From: Sesamum alatum
Lineage: Eukaryota > Streptophyta > Magnoliopsida > Lamiales > Pedaliaceae
Assembly: GCA_034509735.1 (NCBI GenBank)
Contig: JACGWO010000013.1
Coordinates: 10,498,136-10,562,135, forward strand
DNA: 64,000 nucleotides
Direction: 5' to 3'
Shown here: piece by piece, positions 27,140 through 39,534 of the stretch
Layout: each line of letters begins with the position of its first letter
Position numbering within the stretch: the first letter of the stretch is position 1
The notes under the pieces: generated by a model
What the model was told of the DNA's origin: nothing
Database searches by the model: none
What the model saw: only the letters and a program-made list of their open reading frames with translations
Translations under genes and position numbers: made by a program

Positions 27140-29827
27140 CAATAGAAAGAAAAGTAAATCTCAAATTCTTCTACGTGTTTGTATGAATAAAATAAAATAT
27201 AAAGAAAAGATTAATTATTGTAATTTTACCGAGCAATCATTTTCCCATCATTTTTTATTAGAATAAATAATTTAATTCTGAAACAATATTAAACTATTAA
27301 AGAATTTAAAAACTAAACTTGAAAACTTGTTAATAAAAATATGCATAAAAAATAACAAGAAAGTCTTTTCTTAAATGTGATAAATTATCTCTATAGGTAA
27401 TATATATAATGTTGGAATAGGTGACCAGAAAGCCAATAGGTTTGGCATTTTGTGACCTATTCAACAACTTGATGTAGACGTAATATTATTATGTGATGAA
27501 TAAGATGAGTGTTTGTCACCAATGGTACCTTCTTTGTTGCGTTCATCTTACATTTGTTAAAACGGTGTTTAACTTATATCGCAACAAAGCCCACAGACCA
27601 TGGATAACAACTCGTGCAGTTGGGCCACGCATTGGATGGTGGTCATGAAACCAACTGATTAAGAGTTGGGTCTGAAACGTTCCAAGTCGAGGACCTCGAG
27701 ACAGGGCATCGACAGTCCTATTGAGACTTGCGTCAAGAGTCGTGTTCATTGGATGAGTGTCGTGTTTCATCGGCGACAGACATGGGACGCCTACACGATC
27801 TTGATGGGTTGGTCGACTGGGGTCGAGCCGACTGGACTGACTCGCGGGGATCATCATATGGAAGCCTTGGAGGCTTGGTCGGTATGATTGATTTTCCCCG
27901 GTTCCGATAGTACGGGAGTAATCCTCAGACTTGAGGGATCATGGCAGTCGCGTGCACATGACGGCTGTATCTTGGATCTGGCGAGAGGTAATTATTCTGT
28001 AAGATGATTATCATAAGCCTTGTCCAGTGCAGTCGGAATGTGTAGCGAGGACGGTGGATTCCAAGAAGAGGATCCGTCCCCTGTCAATATGTGACAGAGG
28101 TATCTCCTATGCACTCGGAGACACGTTCATGCTGTTTGAAGCTGTGGCCAGAGTGGTTAGTCGAACAGGGAATGGTTTCCTGCGACGCAATGAAGCATAC
28201 GTGGTCTCGAGTATTAAGCATAGATGCCTAGTCAAGGATGGGAACCGACGCCCAATTCCATACCCTAGACTAAGGCCGGGAGACGGTAGACGGAAGGATC
28301 GTACCCGTACGGAATCGGCGCCTAAATGTTCACGCCAATTCACCTAGTCTCCAGTGCCATGGACCGTTGCTAGACAGCCACCCATGGTAACGGGCCCTTG
28401 TGGGACACGGGCCCAAGTCTAGCTGAGGGTGAACCTAAAGGGTCACACACAAATCACCGAGGAGGTTGAGAGATCGACTTGGAGTCAATCTCGAAGGATA
28501 AATAAGTAATTGGATTACTTAAGGGAGAGTCCATTGGATGGACGGGCCGATATTATATCGGGTTTTCATTTAATCGGTAAATTGGATTTTCGATTAAATA
28601 TGGAAAGTTGAGACGTTGAGACGTTGGATCTTTTAATTGGATTAAAAGATCAACGGGAATAATTTAAATGGACATTAAATTGGATTTAATGTTGGGTTCG
28701 TCGTAATTGGATTACGATAAAACTCGGTCCGTTAAATTATACCCGAGAGGAGAAATAATTCCTAATTTGGAATAAGAAGTAGTTGGACTTCTTCCCTTAA
28801 TTAAATATGGCCGATATGCTCCCTTGGAGGAAGAAAAATCAGCCATGTTTCATGCTAGGTGGTATGTTGACTTATCTCTTTTGGAAAGAGACAAATCAAC
28901 TCCAATCAAGCTCTTCCCTTTTGGTATGATTTGATCATACCATAAATTTTGGTAGGCTTAATTGAAGAATTGATGGTGATTGATTGGAATGAATCTAAAC
29001 ATCCTTGGATGAACCTAGACACATTCCAATAATCACATTAATTATGTATATATATGAGAATATACAACACCAAGCATAAGTGATTCATTATTCATCTTTT
29101 TCTAGGAAAAAGAGAAGACAAAAATCCTCTCCTCTCTCTCAAACTCTCGGCCTCTCTCCCTCTCTTACACTTGTGTTCTTCACTTGATTTTGAATCAAGA
29201 ATAAGAACAAAGTAAGTTTAAGAGAGCACTATTCATAGTGTTCTTCTCTTAAACCGATTCCTTCTTAAACCCGTTCTTTTCTAGCAAGAAGAACGTGTGT
29301 TTCTTCCGGTGTGGTGTGGATCACCTTTGGAGAATCCATACGTTTGGATTTCGTGAGCATTTCGGAGAAGGAACAACGCAAGTAGCCGGGAGCATACGCT
29401 AAATAATCAAAGATAACGGTTTATTACGCTTTGATTCATTTAATATACATTTATGCCCTATGTGTTTAAATGTATGTTTCTACTATTTACACATCCTACA
29501 TCGAACGCCCGGTTGAGCATCCAAGGGTACACCCCTTGGGATTCGTATTTTAAATTAGATTTGATTTAATTTATGCAATTTCCTCGCTTCCTCGCTTCCG
29601 CTCGCGCTCCCGGGCGGACCGCTTGTCCTTCATATAAGGGGTTTATTTTGGTCTTTTCTCTTTTTCTCCCTTTTGGACGAAAACAAAATTGAGTTCGGGA
29701 GGGGTTTCATATCATCCAGTTTTACTTTTCCCGTATTTATTTTTTCTAACTAAAAATTAAACCTTTTCTATATATCCCTTTTCACTTTTATTTTTCTTAT
29801 ACATTTATTTTTCATCTGAACCAAACA
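27140..29827 (-). mobile_element. TTTGGTT-ended element copy 3, split by solo LTR
   Basis: The right part (29633-29827) reads as the reverse complement of the left half of copy 1 and ends GAACCAAAC at about 29827. The left part (about 27140-27409) should be the other arm, separated from it by the solo LTR at 27410-29632. Removing the LTR and one TATAA duplication rejoins a continuous arm similar to copy 1. The left boundary is approximate. Confidence 0.5.
27410..29632 (+). mobile_element. Solo copia LTR (subfamily A), TSD TATAA
   Basis: 2223-bp LTR running from TGTTGGAATAGGTGACC to ...GCTTGTCCTTCA, flanked by identical 5-bp duplications TATAA (27405-27409 and 29633-29637). It is collinear with both LTRs of the copia element at 43835-53849. 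No internal domain is present, so it is a solo LTR left by LTR-LTR recombination. A TATA-like stretch (GTATATATATGAG) lies near 29046. Short open frames in U3, such as the one at 28027-28347, recur in the other LTRs and are not genes. Confidence 0.93.
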
Positions 29828-30618
29828 AGCTCTTAAATCTAGAGTTGAAATTCAATAACTTATTTGACTCATAAAGTAAATGAATGGATTTTAAATCATT
29901 TTGTCGGATCCTGTGGATTTTAAGCAAATAGTTATTTAGTTTAATTAATTAATTTTAAGAAATACAACACCTCTACAAATATCTGTGATGGAGAGTATGT
30001 GAGCCTATAATTTAGATCGATTAAATTTTAGATTATCATCAATCACTTAGTTTTATATTCTAAAATTTAAATTATTTAAATTTCTTTCTATTTGTTTTTC
30101 CAAAAAAATACAATCTCGGTCCTCACCTTAGCACGGGGGACTAACTAGTAGGTAAAAGAAGACCAGATAATTCAAATGCTCCAAGATTATTATTCAAACA
30201 ATGACTTTAAAATCTATGAATTTAAAATCCTAATTTGGACATGTTTTTTTATAATCCCCAAACAAGAGTTATAGAAATATGGACTTAAGTTCAGAGGAAT
30301 TTGAAGTATATGTCTTTTCAATCCCTAAATCAAATAAAATTCATCATTTCAAATGCAACATAAGAGTGGTTGTACATGAACTCATTCGCTTATACGAAAT
30401 ATCATAATCTTAGATATTTTACTAGTTTGTTGATGCAAACTAATTTTGTTCAGTTTTGGAAACAATTAATTTATTTTACCCCTTGTATTATTAAAATTGT
30501 CAAATACCTCCTGATTTTTAGTATTCAACTTGAACTCATGAAGATACTCTTATTTCATAATAAAATAATAAATCCATTTTACTCCCTAATATATTTTATA
30601 CAGCATCTTAACCTTGTA
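29828..30618. other. AT-rich intergenic DNA; weak Helitron-like end at 30148
   Basis: No gene is seen. At 30115-30148 an imperfect hairpin (GTCCTC...GGGGAC) is followed by CTAACTAG and T, resembling a decayed plant Helitron 3' end. The 5' end was not identified. Confidence 0.3.
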
Positions 30619-31098
30619 AAATCAAAATTTAGAAGGTCGAAAAAATAATGGATTCTCTCTCTCTACTTCTTCTCTCTTTCCTGGCTTTAGTGGCAGCGAT
30701 GTGGCTCAGGCGGAGCAGGAGCTCGCATCTGTGGAGGATAGGGAGAAGGTTACATCTCAATTATGCGGGCAATCCCCAAGCTCTACAAACCCTTGATCGT
30801 CTTAAGGTAGATGGCATGCATGCTATGGGAATGGCTTCTTGGGGTCAGAAGGGTCTGGAACTACTTCCTTTGTTATGGGAGCCCTAGTTTAGACCACTCC
30901 TACTAGGGAGAAGACATTGGCATGTGCATTGTCTTCAACAGCTAGGATTTCGGGAATGGCGGATCTGCCATCACCTAGGTTTTGCTGTAGGAGGTTGGGC
31001 ATCGTTTCGCCTTGCCTAGACAATTGTACCCGTTGCTTGATGTCACTCAACCATCTCCTTTAGTCGATGCAATGCATGCATAAATTTACGTAGGCAAG

Positions 31099-31464
31099 GT
31101 GCCGATTAACCCTAAGCCTAGGGTTCCATTGGACAAGATTGTTGAGGGATTTGCCAATTTGTCTAGGAAAACTTTACAATATAATGCTCCTAAGAAGCAT
31201 AATGGAATCGTGATTGTCAAGCTTACTAGAACGAAGGTTGAGGAGGGAGCAAAGTTGTGGCTTGCAACTCTTGTCAGATACTTTTTGGGAAGAAAACCTT
31301 ATTTCTATCAATTGCAAGCTTATGCTCGGTCTGCATGGTCAAAAGTTAAGGATGTGGCGGCCAATCTAACAGATTTTGTGTTTAAAATCGAGGCAACTAT
31401 GGAGGAAGTGATTGAAGGTGGCTCTTGGCTCTTTCAAGGCCAAGCAATCTTTCTACAGAGGTAG
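31099..31464 (+). pseudogene. LINE ORF1-like DUF4283 region (broken)
   Basis: The 121-codon open stretch has the pattern of plant LINE ORF1 N termini: VRYFLGRKPYFYQLQAYARSAW, then an interval, then EVIEGGSWLFQGQAIFLQR (DUF4283). Coding similarity continues past the stop (VWVKFKNLTLESW at about 31490) in a partly duplicated stretch, then to a CCHC knuckle (TCKQCGVVGHTK, 31912-31949). It was probably an RNA-binding protein, now disrupted by stops and a tandem duplication. Confidence 0.7.
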
Positions 31465-31471
31465 ACAACTT

Positions 31472-31810
31472 GTCATAGTCTGACGCCTGTGTGGGTTAAA
31501 TTCAAGAATCTTACCCTTGAGTCTTGGACAGACGAAGGACTTAGCATGGTGGCGAGTGGCATGGGGAAACCGTTGTACCTTGATTCTATTACTCATGCGT
31601 GTTCTAGAATAAACTATGCAAGAGTCGGCTTGGATGCAATTGCAACGGGGTCGTCATAGTCTGATGCCTGTGTGGGTTAAATTCAAGAATCTTACCCTTG
31701 AACTTTGGACCGACGAAGGTCTTAGCATCGTGGTGAGTGGCGTGGGGAAAACGTTTTACTTTGATGCTATTACTCACGCGTGTCCTTGAATAAACTATGC
31801 AAGAGTTTGT
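31472..31810 (+). repeat. 181-bp tandem duplication inside the LINE
   Basis: 31472-31652 and 31653 to about 31810 are two adjacent copies (both contain GCCTGTGTGGGTTAAATTCA, 181 bp apart) differing by several substitutions. Both encode the VWVKFKNLTLE segment, so the duplication arose within the element and later diverged. Confidence 0.85.
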
Positions 31811-32239
31811 ATACTTATAGATTTTGAGATAGAACCTCCAAAACATGCAGCCTTCATAGAATGGAGTTGGAGCCACTTGCAAGGTTCCTATCGAGTATGA
31901 GTGGCTTCCAACCACTTGTAAGCAATGTGGTGTGGTTGGCCATACAAAGCTAAACGTCTAAAGATGCGTAGGCCAATTTTGAAGCTTGCAACTCTAGTAC
32001 GTGTCTATGTGGCTAAGGCATCTACTTCTGGGAATAGTGGAGCATCTATACCAGGTGGGTGGGAGCCGAGGAGTACTGGTGCGGCTGGGAGCAGTTAGGG
32101 GCAGGTATGGCATACTTCAGCTTCAACAAAAGGCAAAGAGATCGTTGTACATAACAAGTTTGTTGTGTTGCAAGATAGTGATGATGAATACGAAAATACT
32201 CAGGGTCCTACAACAGCCTTATAGGAGGTTTGAGAGGAT

Positions 32240-34059
32240 TAAGCTTGCCTCTTGGAATGTAAGGGGTCTAAATAAATTAGACCATCAGAATGCGGTTAAG
32301 GAACTCATTATTAGATACCACTTGGACGTGATTAAGATTATTGAAACAAGGGTGAAAGCTCAAAATGTGGACCGTATAAAACAGGCTAATTAAGCATATT
32401 TAGGCCTGGTTTGCTGGTTATATTCAGGGTCCTGGAAACAATATATGGGTTGCATGGAATAAAGATAAATTTGAAGTTGATGTTCTTGAGGGTACTAGAA
32501 AAATGTTACACTATTGTATGAAGAAGAGAACTTTGCAAAAGGTTTTTGTTATTGTGGTTTATGAAACTAATGATGCCATGTAATGAAGGAGCTTATAGGA
32601 ATCTATTCGACAACTAGCTCTGAGTTGGAAGGCGATCCTTGCCTTATGCTAAAAGATTTCAATTGTGTATTGGGTGCTAGTGAGATTTGCGAGGAAGCCA
32701 CAGAGTCAACAACGACCAACAAAGTTCGGCGATTGTATCTCGGAGACTAGGTTAACCATGTTAACAATGACAGGACATGTTTTCTCATGGCACAATTGTA
32801 GCTTGGGAGCTTGAAATATGTGGAAATGACTTGATTGAGGTACTAGGGCATGGTCTGCTGAGTAGGCACAAACACCATATTTATGCACTACATTTCATAC
32901 ATTATATCATACTCCGTTGATTCTAGCCACAACTCAGCTTATGGGGCATTGTAAGGCTTATTTAGGTTTGATAATTTCTTGATTGATGAACCTAATTTCT
33001 TGCAGAGAACTGTTGTTTTCTAGAGTCACCAAATTCAAGGTGTTCCCATGTATGTGATATGTTAGAAATTAAAAGGCTTAAAAAGCAATTTTTAGGATGT
33101 TGAGGAGACGCAAATGGGACCTAGCTATCTACACTCATAAAGCTGTCGAGTTTTTGTAGAGCATATAACTTACAGTACAGGAGTTTCCACAGGTGGGAGT
33201 GTTGTTGGAAGATGAGAAACTACGTCGGGTTATATATGCAAAGGCCACTAAATAAGAGAGTGATATGCTCCAGCAATGGGTGAAACTGAACTAGCTTAAG
33301 AAAAAAGACCAACGCACTAAAATATTCTTGCGAAAAGTGGTTGTGCAGAGAGCTCGAAGGAAAGTTTACCGGATGTAAGACAGAGCTTGGAATTTGCTGG
33401 GAGGAGATGAGCACGTTGCACAAGAGGTGGTCTCGTGGTACTCAGAATTGCTGGGAGGTGAAAGGGGCAGAATGGCGTCCAGTTGAATCACCTACAACCA
33501 TTCATAATGGACTGATTTCTGAAGGTGAAGCCCATATTCCAATAGATCCCGTTTTTGATACTGAGATTAAATCGTTGTTTTTTTTTTTTTTTTTTATAGA
33601 TGATGATAAGGCCCTTGGACTAGATAGTTACTCAGCAGGTTTTTTTGAGAAAGCATGATCTGTTGTTGGGGGAAAAGTGACAACAATTGTTAGACAATTC
33701 TTTCAGACAGACTATTTGTTGAAGCAAGTAAATACTACATTCCTGGCTATGGTCCTAAAGGTTCAATTACCACAAGATGTGGCGGAATTCAGACCTATTG
33801 TATGTTGCAATGTGTTACAAAATCATCTCCAAGGTGATGATACATAGGCTCAAATGATTGATGGAGAGCCTGGTTGATGCCAGCCATAATGCGTTTATCC
33901 TAGGTACGAGGATTAGTGATAACGTGTTGCTAGCTCAAGAACTCCTACATGGATATAATCAGAGATACTTAGTTGCTAGATGTGTTATGAAGGTGGATAT
34001 TCGGAAGACATATGGCATGGTGGATTGGAATTTGCTCTCGGAAACTCTAACTTTATTTA
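32240..34059 (+). pseudogene. LINE ORF2 5' part: endonuclease and start of RT (broken)
   Basis: KLASWNVRGLNKLDHQ at about 32240-32290 is the N-terminal motif of the exonuclease-endonuclease-phosphatase domain of plant L1 elements. Similarity continues with many frameshifts. 33858-34059 encodes SHNAFILGTRISDNVLLAQE and KVDIRKTYGMVDW, which are RT motifs (the family pattern is F.PGR.I.DN and K.D..KAYD). The frame is cut by the LTR at 34060. A 19-base T run at 33578-33596 is a further oddity. Confidence 0.75.
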
Positions 34060-36300
34060 TGTTAGAATAAGTGACCAAAAAGCCAATTAAATTAGCGGTT
34101 TTGGGTACTATTTAGCAATCTTTATTAAAGTAATATTGACTTGATGAATATAGTAGGTATTCATCCATGTCACTGTGTGTTTGTTGTGCTTACTAATTAC
34201 GTTAAACGACGTTTTAACGTCACAATAAATGCCCATAGACCAATTGGATAACCCATGTAGTTGGGTTGTGCATTGGATGACAACTATGAAACCAACTTAT
34301 GAGGGTTGGTTTGAAATATTCCAAGTCAAGGACCTCGAGACAAGGCATGGAGGGTCCTATAGAGACTTGCGCTAAGGATTGCATTCATTGGATGAATGTC
34401 GTGTTTCATCGATGACAGACGTTGGACGTCTATGCAATATTAGTGGGTTCGTTGACAAGGGTGTCAGCTGATTGAACTGACTCGTAGGAATCGTCATATG
34501 GAAGCCTTGGAGGCTTGGTTGGTATAACTGGAATTCCCGGATTTGATAGTACGAGATTAGTCCTCAGACTTCAGGAATCATGGCAGTCACATGCATATGA
34601 TGGTTGTATCTAGGATCAGGCAAGAGATGTCCATATCTGGGATATGTTCATTATAAATCTTATTTAGTGCAGTCGGAATATATATTGAGGACGATGGATT
34701 CCAAGATAGGATCCGTCACCTGTCAGTATATGACAGTCGAGTCTCCTATGCGCTCTGAGACAGTTTAAGCTCTTTGAGTTTGTGGCCACATCAATTGGTC
34801 GAGTAGGGAATGGTTTCCTACATCGATTAATAGAGCAAACGTGTCTCGAGTTATTGAGCATAGTTGTCTAGTCTCGGATGGGAACCGACGCCCAATTCCA
34901 TGCCCTAGACTTAGATCGGGAGACGGATGATGGAAGGACAATACTCGTATTGGTACTCGGAAGCTTAAATGTTCACGCCAACATTCACCTAGTCTCTAAT
35001 GCCATGTACCGTTGCTAGACGGCCACCCATGGTGACGGGCGTTTTCCGATTACTGGTTAATTGGAAAAAAAGTTAATTAAATTGGATTTAATTGACCAAT
35101 TGTGTTGGACACAAGCCCAAGTCTCGCTGAGGTGGAACCTAAAGAATCATACACAAATCACTATGGAATTGGTAGAATTAATTTGGAATTAATTTTAGAA
35201 TAAGCGAATTAATTTAATTGGATTAAATTAATTCAAGGAGATAGATAAATGATTGAATCATTTATTGGGAAATCCATTTGATGGGTGGTCCAAGAATTAA
35301 TTAATTGGATTAGTTGATTCTTAGACTTAGAACCTTTAAATTAATTAGATTAATTTATCGGGTTTGGATTAATTAATTGATTGGATCAATTAATTAGAGT
35401 TTAAACTTATGTTTATTTAATTGGATTAAATAAACTTATGGGCTTCAATTGGATTCAGATTAATTGTATTAATTAATGCCCAATGGACTTTGTTTGGACT
35501 TAATTTAATTAGATTAAATAAAAGTCCAAGACTAGTAGTCCTAGTCCATGAAAAAATGCAATTTATAGCAAGTGAAGGAGGAATTAAAATCCTCCACATG
35601 TGAGGCACATGTGACCAGGCATTATGTGGTTTTATGGGTGGTTTATTTGCTATAACGGTGCATGGTTATGTTGATAGTGGTGTGTGAATGTAGGTTGCTT
35701 TGGAAGTTAACAATAGAAGTTGAATTTTGAATTCAACAATTCTATATACACAAAACTATTCACACAACTTGTATGACATGGTCTTCCACGAATTTTTCCA
35801 GAAAAAACTCTCCAAAACTCTCCTTTTTGTGTTCATACATTTTGGAAATATTTGAACTAAAATCATTCCAAAAGCACTAATCAATAGTGTTCATTTGGAG
35901 TTGTTTGTTTCTTCTTTTCTCTACTTCTATCTAGCAATAGATTAGAGGATACACTCTTCCATAGTATGGTGTGGACAAATTAGAGGAGTTCTACGTTGAA
36001 TTCTCAAATGAACGGAATGAGAAATGGAAAGGGAACAACGCACGTACCGGTTCTACGTATTATGATCAAAGGTTGGTTTTCTCTACGTTTTCATGTATCT
36101 TTTCTTCATATCCTTTTAGCCACATGTCCAACATCTTCTCCTCTTTTATTTATGCTTTGACATACACTGAATGCCCGGGAAACTTCAAAGGGAACACCCC
36201 TTTGAACCCATTTAAAATTATAACTTAAATTCACATTTTATTATGCTTCCGTTGCGTTCCCTGGCCGTACCCGTTTCTTTCAATTCGGCTTTCCTAATCA
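34060..36300 (+). mobile_element. Solo copia LTR (subfamily B) inside LINE RT, TSD ATTTA
   Basis: 2241 bp from TGTTAGAATAAGTGACC to ...GGCTTTCCTAATCA, flanked by ATTTA at 34055-34059 and 36301-36305. It interrupts the LINE reverse transcriptase, so it is younger than the LINE. It shares the start and the conserved U3 block with subfamily A but is otherwise diverged. There is no internal domain. Confidence 0.92.
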
Positions 36301-37972
36301 ATTTAAGCATGCACTAAGCATTGTTTTACGGTTGTTTCTTATTTGGTCTTACTAAATGGGCAACCGCATGAGTTCTTCCACGGAGCTGGGGGCTTAGATA
36401 GGGGGATCCCATTTCGCCTTACTTGTTTGTGTCAGTTATGGAGGTCCTGCATGCCACGATTAAAAGAGCCATCTCGTTAGGATCTCAGTTCCAATACCAT
36501 TCGAGATGCAAGGAGATTGGGTTGCTGATGCTCACCTTTGCAGATGATGTTCTCATGTTATGAAAAGCTAATATACATATTTTCATTGTGCTTAGGTATG
36601 CATTCGATGAGTTCTCCCTCTGGTTAGGGCTCCGAGCTAACACGACCGAAAACAAGTATCGTATCTAGAGTAGCTAATTCAGTGGCTCATGATCTGTAGA
36701 TTGCCATAGGTTTCTCACTTGGCAGTTTGTCGTTTAAGTATCTAAGAATCCCCCTCACTTCCTCAAAACTTACGGCTATAAATTGCAAACCTTTGTTGGG
36801 CAAGCTGGAGTAGCGAATTGTTTCTTGGAGTTCATCGCATTTCTCATTCGCTCGGAGAGTTTAGTTAATTAAGTTTATCTTGTGGCACATCAAACCTATT
36901 GGTCCTCCATGTTTATCCTTCTTACTAGTGTGGTCAAGCTTATAGAGTAGAACATAAGGGCATTCTTGTGGGCTGGAGTAGGAGGATGGTATATGGAAAA
37001 AGTGGCCTGGGAGTAGGTTTGCAGGGCGATTGATTTGGGAAGCTTAGGAGTTTGATCTATCTCAACTGCTAATCAGGCACTCGTTTACAGAACCCGACGG
37101 AAATCGCTCTGGACTACCTCTACTTCAATAGGGGCTTGGACGTGGCCAAAGATGCTCAAGTTTAGGCACTAACAACAACCTGCAGTTGAATATCAGATAA
37201 GTACGAGGTAGCAGATTGCCTTATGGCACGACCCTTGACACTCTCAAAGGGTCTTGCTCCATAAGTATCCTAAAGGTGCGTTAGCCCAATAACATCAAAT
37301 TGGCCGTTGTTATCGTTAATTATGAGTTGAGGTGGTCTTCTAGTACTATGCTAACACTAAGGGAAATAATAGAGGGCCTCTTGGCCATCCGAGGGATTTA
37401 CTGTATTAGGTGGAGGATGGGGCAGTTTTCAGCTATTGAAGCTTTGAAATTATTTCAGCTAAGTATCCAATAGGTGCCATGGTGTTCCTTGATGAAAATC
37501 TACAACATGTTCATGCTTTAGCTGGCGATTCTTGAGAGACTCTCCACTCGACGACCGTGGACGCGTCAATTTGGTGGAAACTATATTTTGTGTGATGGGC
37601 AACAACTAGAAATGCATGGTCACCTCTTTCCAATGTCCTTACTCTGTAAGTTGCATTAGACACATACAAGAAGCTTATACGTTGGAGCTGGCCTCGACAA
37701 CAGTGGCAGGAAGGGGTGCTTTGGTAGAGAAGCGGTGAAGAGGGAAGCACATGCTGCAAGTAACATACTAAGTTGTGCTGGATTCCCTCGTGGACCATAT
37801 TTGGCAGGAAAGGAATATGAGAAGATTTCAGAATATCAATAAAGAGCCTTCATTGTTAGCTTTAATAGTTATTGAGCAGATTAGGCAGAAATTACTTCTA
37901 CAGTATGATCCTACATCTCTTGCTGTAATTTCTATATTTAGAATTTGGAATAGATTAGTAGTTTTTGGATAG
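36301..37972 (+). pseudogene. LINE ORF2 3' part: RT remainder and C terminus (broken)
   Basis: After the solo LTR the RT resumes: NGQPHEFFHGAGGLDRGIPF at about 36357 corresponds to the NG...F..G.GLRQGDPLSP block, now mutated. LTFADDVLML at about 36526-36556 is the FADD catalytic motif. The final open stretch 37775-37972 (HIWQERNMRRFQN) is the typical C-terminal segment. There are several stops and frameshifts. Confidence 0.75.
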
Positions 37973-38058
37973 ACATCAGTTATGTATACTGTTTTTTTTT
38001 TTTTTTTTTCATATATGCAACTTGCCTTACAAACACAAAAAAGAAATCAAAATTTAGA

Positions 38059-39432
38059 TGTGTAACAAAAGAAGAATCAGATGTGTTATTCTTATTTTAT
38101 ATAGATATAAATATATATGCAAAACATCAATTCGATATTATACTAATAAAAATATAGTATTCATATTAGAATAAACTTGAAAGAATATTTTCAACTAGTA
38201 AAGTTTAAATAAAGAAAAAAAAAATTGAAAAGAAAGAAATAGTGTGGGAAAAAGTAGTTTTGCGATCAAGAACCTCAATTTTGATCCCAAATTTTAGTAA
38301 ACATGAAAAGCTTACTAGAAAGAGGCCCTCATGTTTAACACTTCAAGCAAACTGAATGGGGGAGTGGTCAAGGTGCTGTTGGAGTCCTAAAACCCGGAGC
38401 AGATAGAGAGAGACAGAGAGTTACAACATATGCTTCTCCCCTCTAACAAAACAAATTTTCGGATGAGGTGGTCGTATAATAGCTATCAGAGATGGGCCAA
38501 ATAGGAGATCTTGGGTTTGAATCTCATTGCTACTCATTCATAAAGGAAAGGTTTCGCATATAGACTTGCACGTGAGGGGGCCATGTTAAGATATTAATAT
38601 TAAATGATTCTTCATTTTAACAACTTAAACTTTCAAATGGGGTGGTTGTTTAACAATAAACATACAAGAAAATAGAGGAAATATCTATGTATATTTTTAT
38701 GAAGTATATAGAGTATGTATCTCTATAGTTTTGGGGAGATGTGAGTATCACTAAAATCATACGAGCCTACGAGTCTGAGAGAAAATGAGGAATCATTCAT
38801 TTCTAGAGCCCATAGACTGTATAAGCTCATTTAGTTTGAAAAATAAATTAGGGATAAATACATTTTTCACTCTTAAAGTATGCCTACAATCATATTCACC
38901 TCCTAAAGTATAAAAATTAAGGCAAAACTACTTTTGTTTTGCCTTATTAGATAGGGAGTGTTACACATGAGGTCCCCCACTTTATGACGTCAACAATATA
39001 AATCAAAAGATAAAAAGACTTGACACTTTTGCTCCTCTTGGTAGACGAATGATAAGAAATGACTAGAAAACCTGAACATGGAAAGCACATGATCTAGTTA
39101 ACATTTTGGAGACCAAAAACATGTGGCTTGCACATGAGTGGAAATTGAAAGAAAATCGTGGCTCCTTTTACATCTGCCACCCTATTTCTTCTCACTTTGT
39201 TTGTTTAATAATATTTGCACCTCTTTGTTTGGAATAAATTTGGAGGAAAAATTCTATGCAAAAAAATAAAAGAAGAGATTGCAGTGAAATTTAGGGAGAA
39301 AAAATACCCACAACGCAAGAAACATCGATTGCTATTGCCAAAAACATGCCCAATTGAAGAATTTTTGGACACCCAACAATCCCGGTGGGAGGTTTTATAC
39401 GTATTCTTTGACCCCAGGCAGGGGTGGTTTTG
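38059..39432. other. Intergenic DNA with a possible SINE-like repeat
   Basis: No gene is seen. At about 38455-38660 a segment with GATGAGGTGGTCGTATAATAG, a pol III B-box-like GGTTTGAATCTC (about 38513) and a partial repeat of its start near 38625 looks like a tRNA-related SINE or a similar short repeat. GGGATAAATACATTTTTCAC near 38852 resembles a MULE-type MITE end, but no partner end was found. Confidence 0.3.
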
Positions 39433-39534
39433 TTAGAATAGATAACCAGAAAATCTATTGGATTGGCGGTTTTGGGAACTATTCAAGCAATCTTTATTAA
39501 AACGATATTGTATTAATCAATATGGTCAGTATTC
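39433..39534 (+). mobile_element. LTR 5' fragment (subfamily B), cut by solo LTR
   Basis: Starts TGTTAGAATAGATAACC and follows the first ~100 bp of the subfamily B LTR at 34060. It is interrupted at TATTC by the minus-strand solo LTR and resumes for a few bases at 41831 (TATTCATCC). It then runs into an inverted LTR segment instead of continuing, so the original LTR is rearranged. Confidence 0.7.

Larger units (their letters stand above)
30634..38043 (+). mobile_element. L1-type LINE with 15-bp TSD, interrupted by a solo LTR
   Basis: A non-LTR retrotransposon flanked by identical 15-bp duplications AAATCAAAATTTAGA (30619-30633 and 38044-38058) and ending in a short A-rich tail. Excluding the solo LTR at 34060-36300 it is about 5.2 kb. 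In order it holds a CT-rich 5' region, an ORF1-like DUF4283 region, a CCHC zinc knuckle, an endonuclease with SWNVRGLN, reverse transcriptase blocks and a C-terminal region (DHIWQERNMRRF). Every reading frame is broken, so it is dead. A 19-20-base T run lies just before the tail (37993-38010). Confidence 0.9.

Noticed and set aside
28027..28347. Open frame of 106 codons starting MQSECV, also at 44400 and 52259 in other copies
   Set aside because: It lies in U3 of copia LTRs. The three copies share the start because they are LTR copies; lengths and C termini differ and there is no domain.
30648..30887. 79-codon frame starting MDSLSLLLLSF as a small secreted protein gene
   Set aside because: It lies in the first bases of the LINE, inside its TSDs. 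It is most likely 5' leader or degenerate ORF1 sequence.
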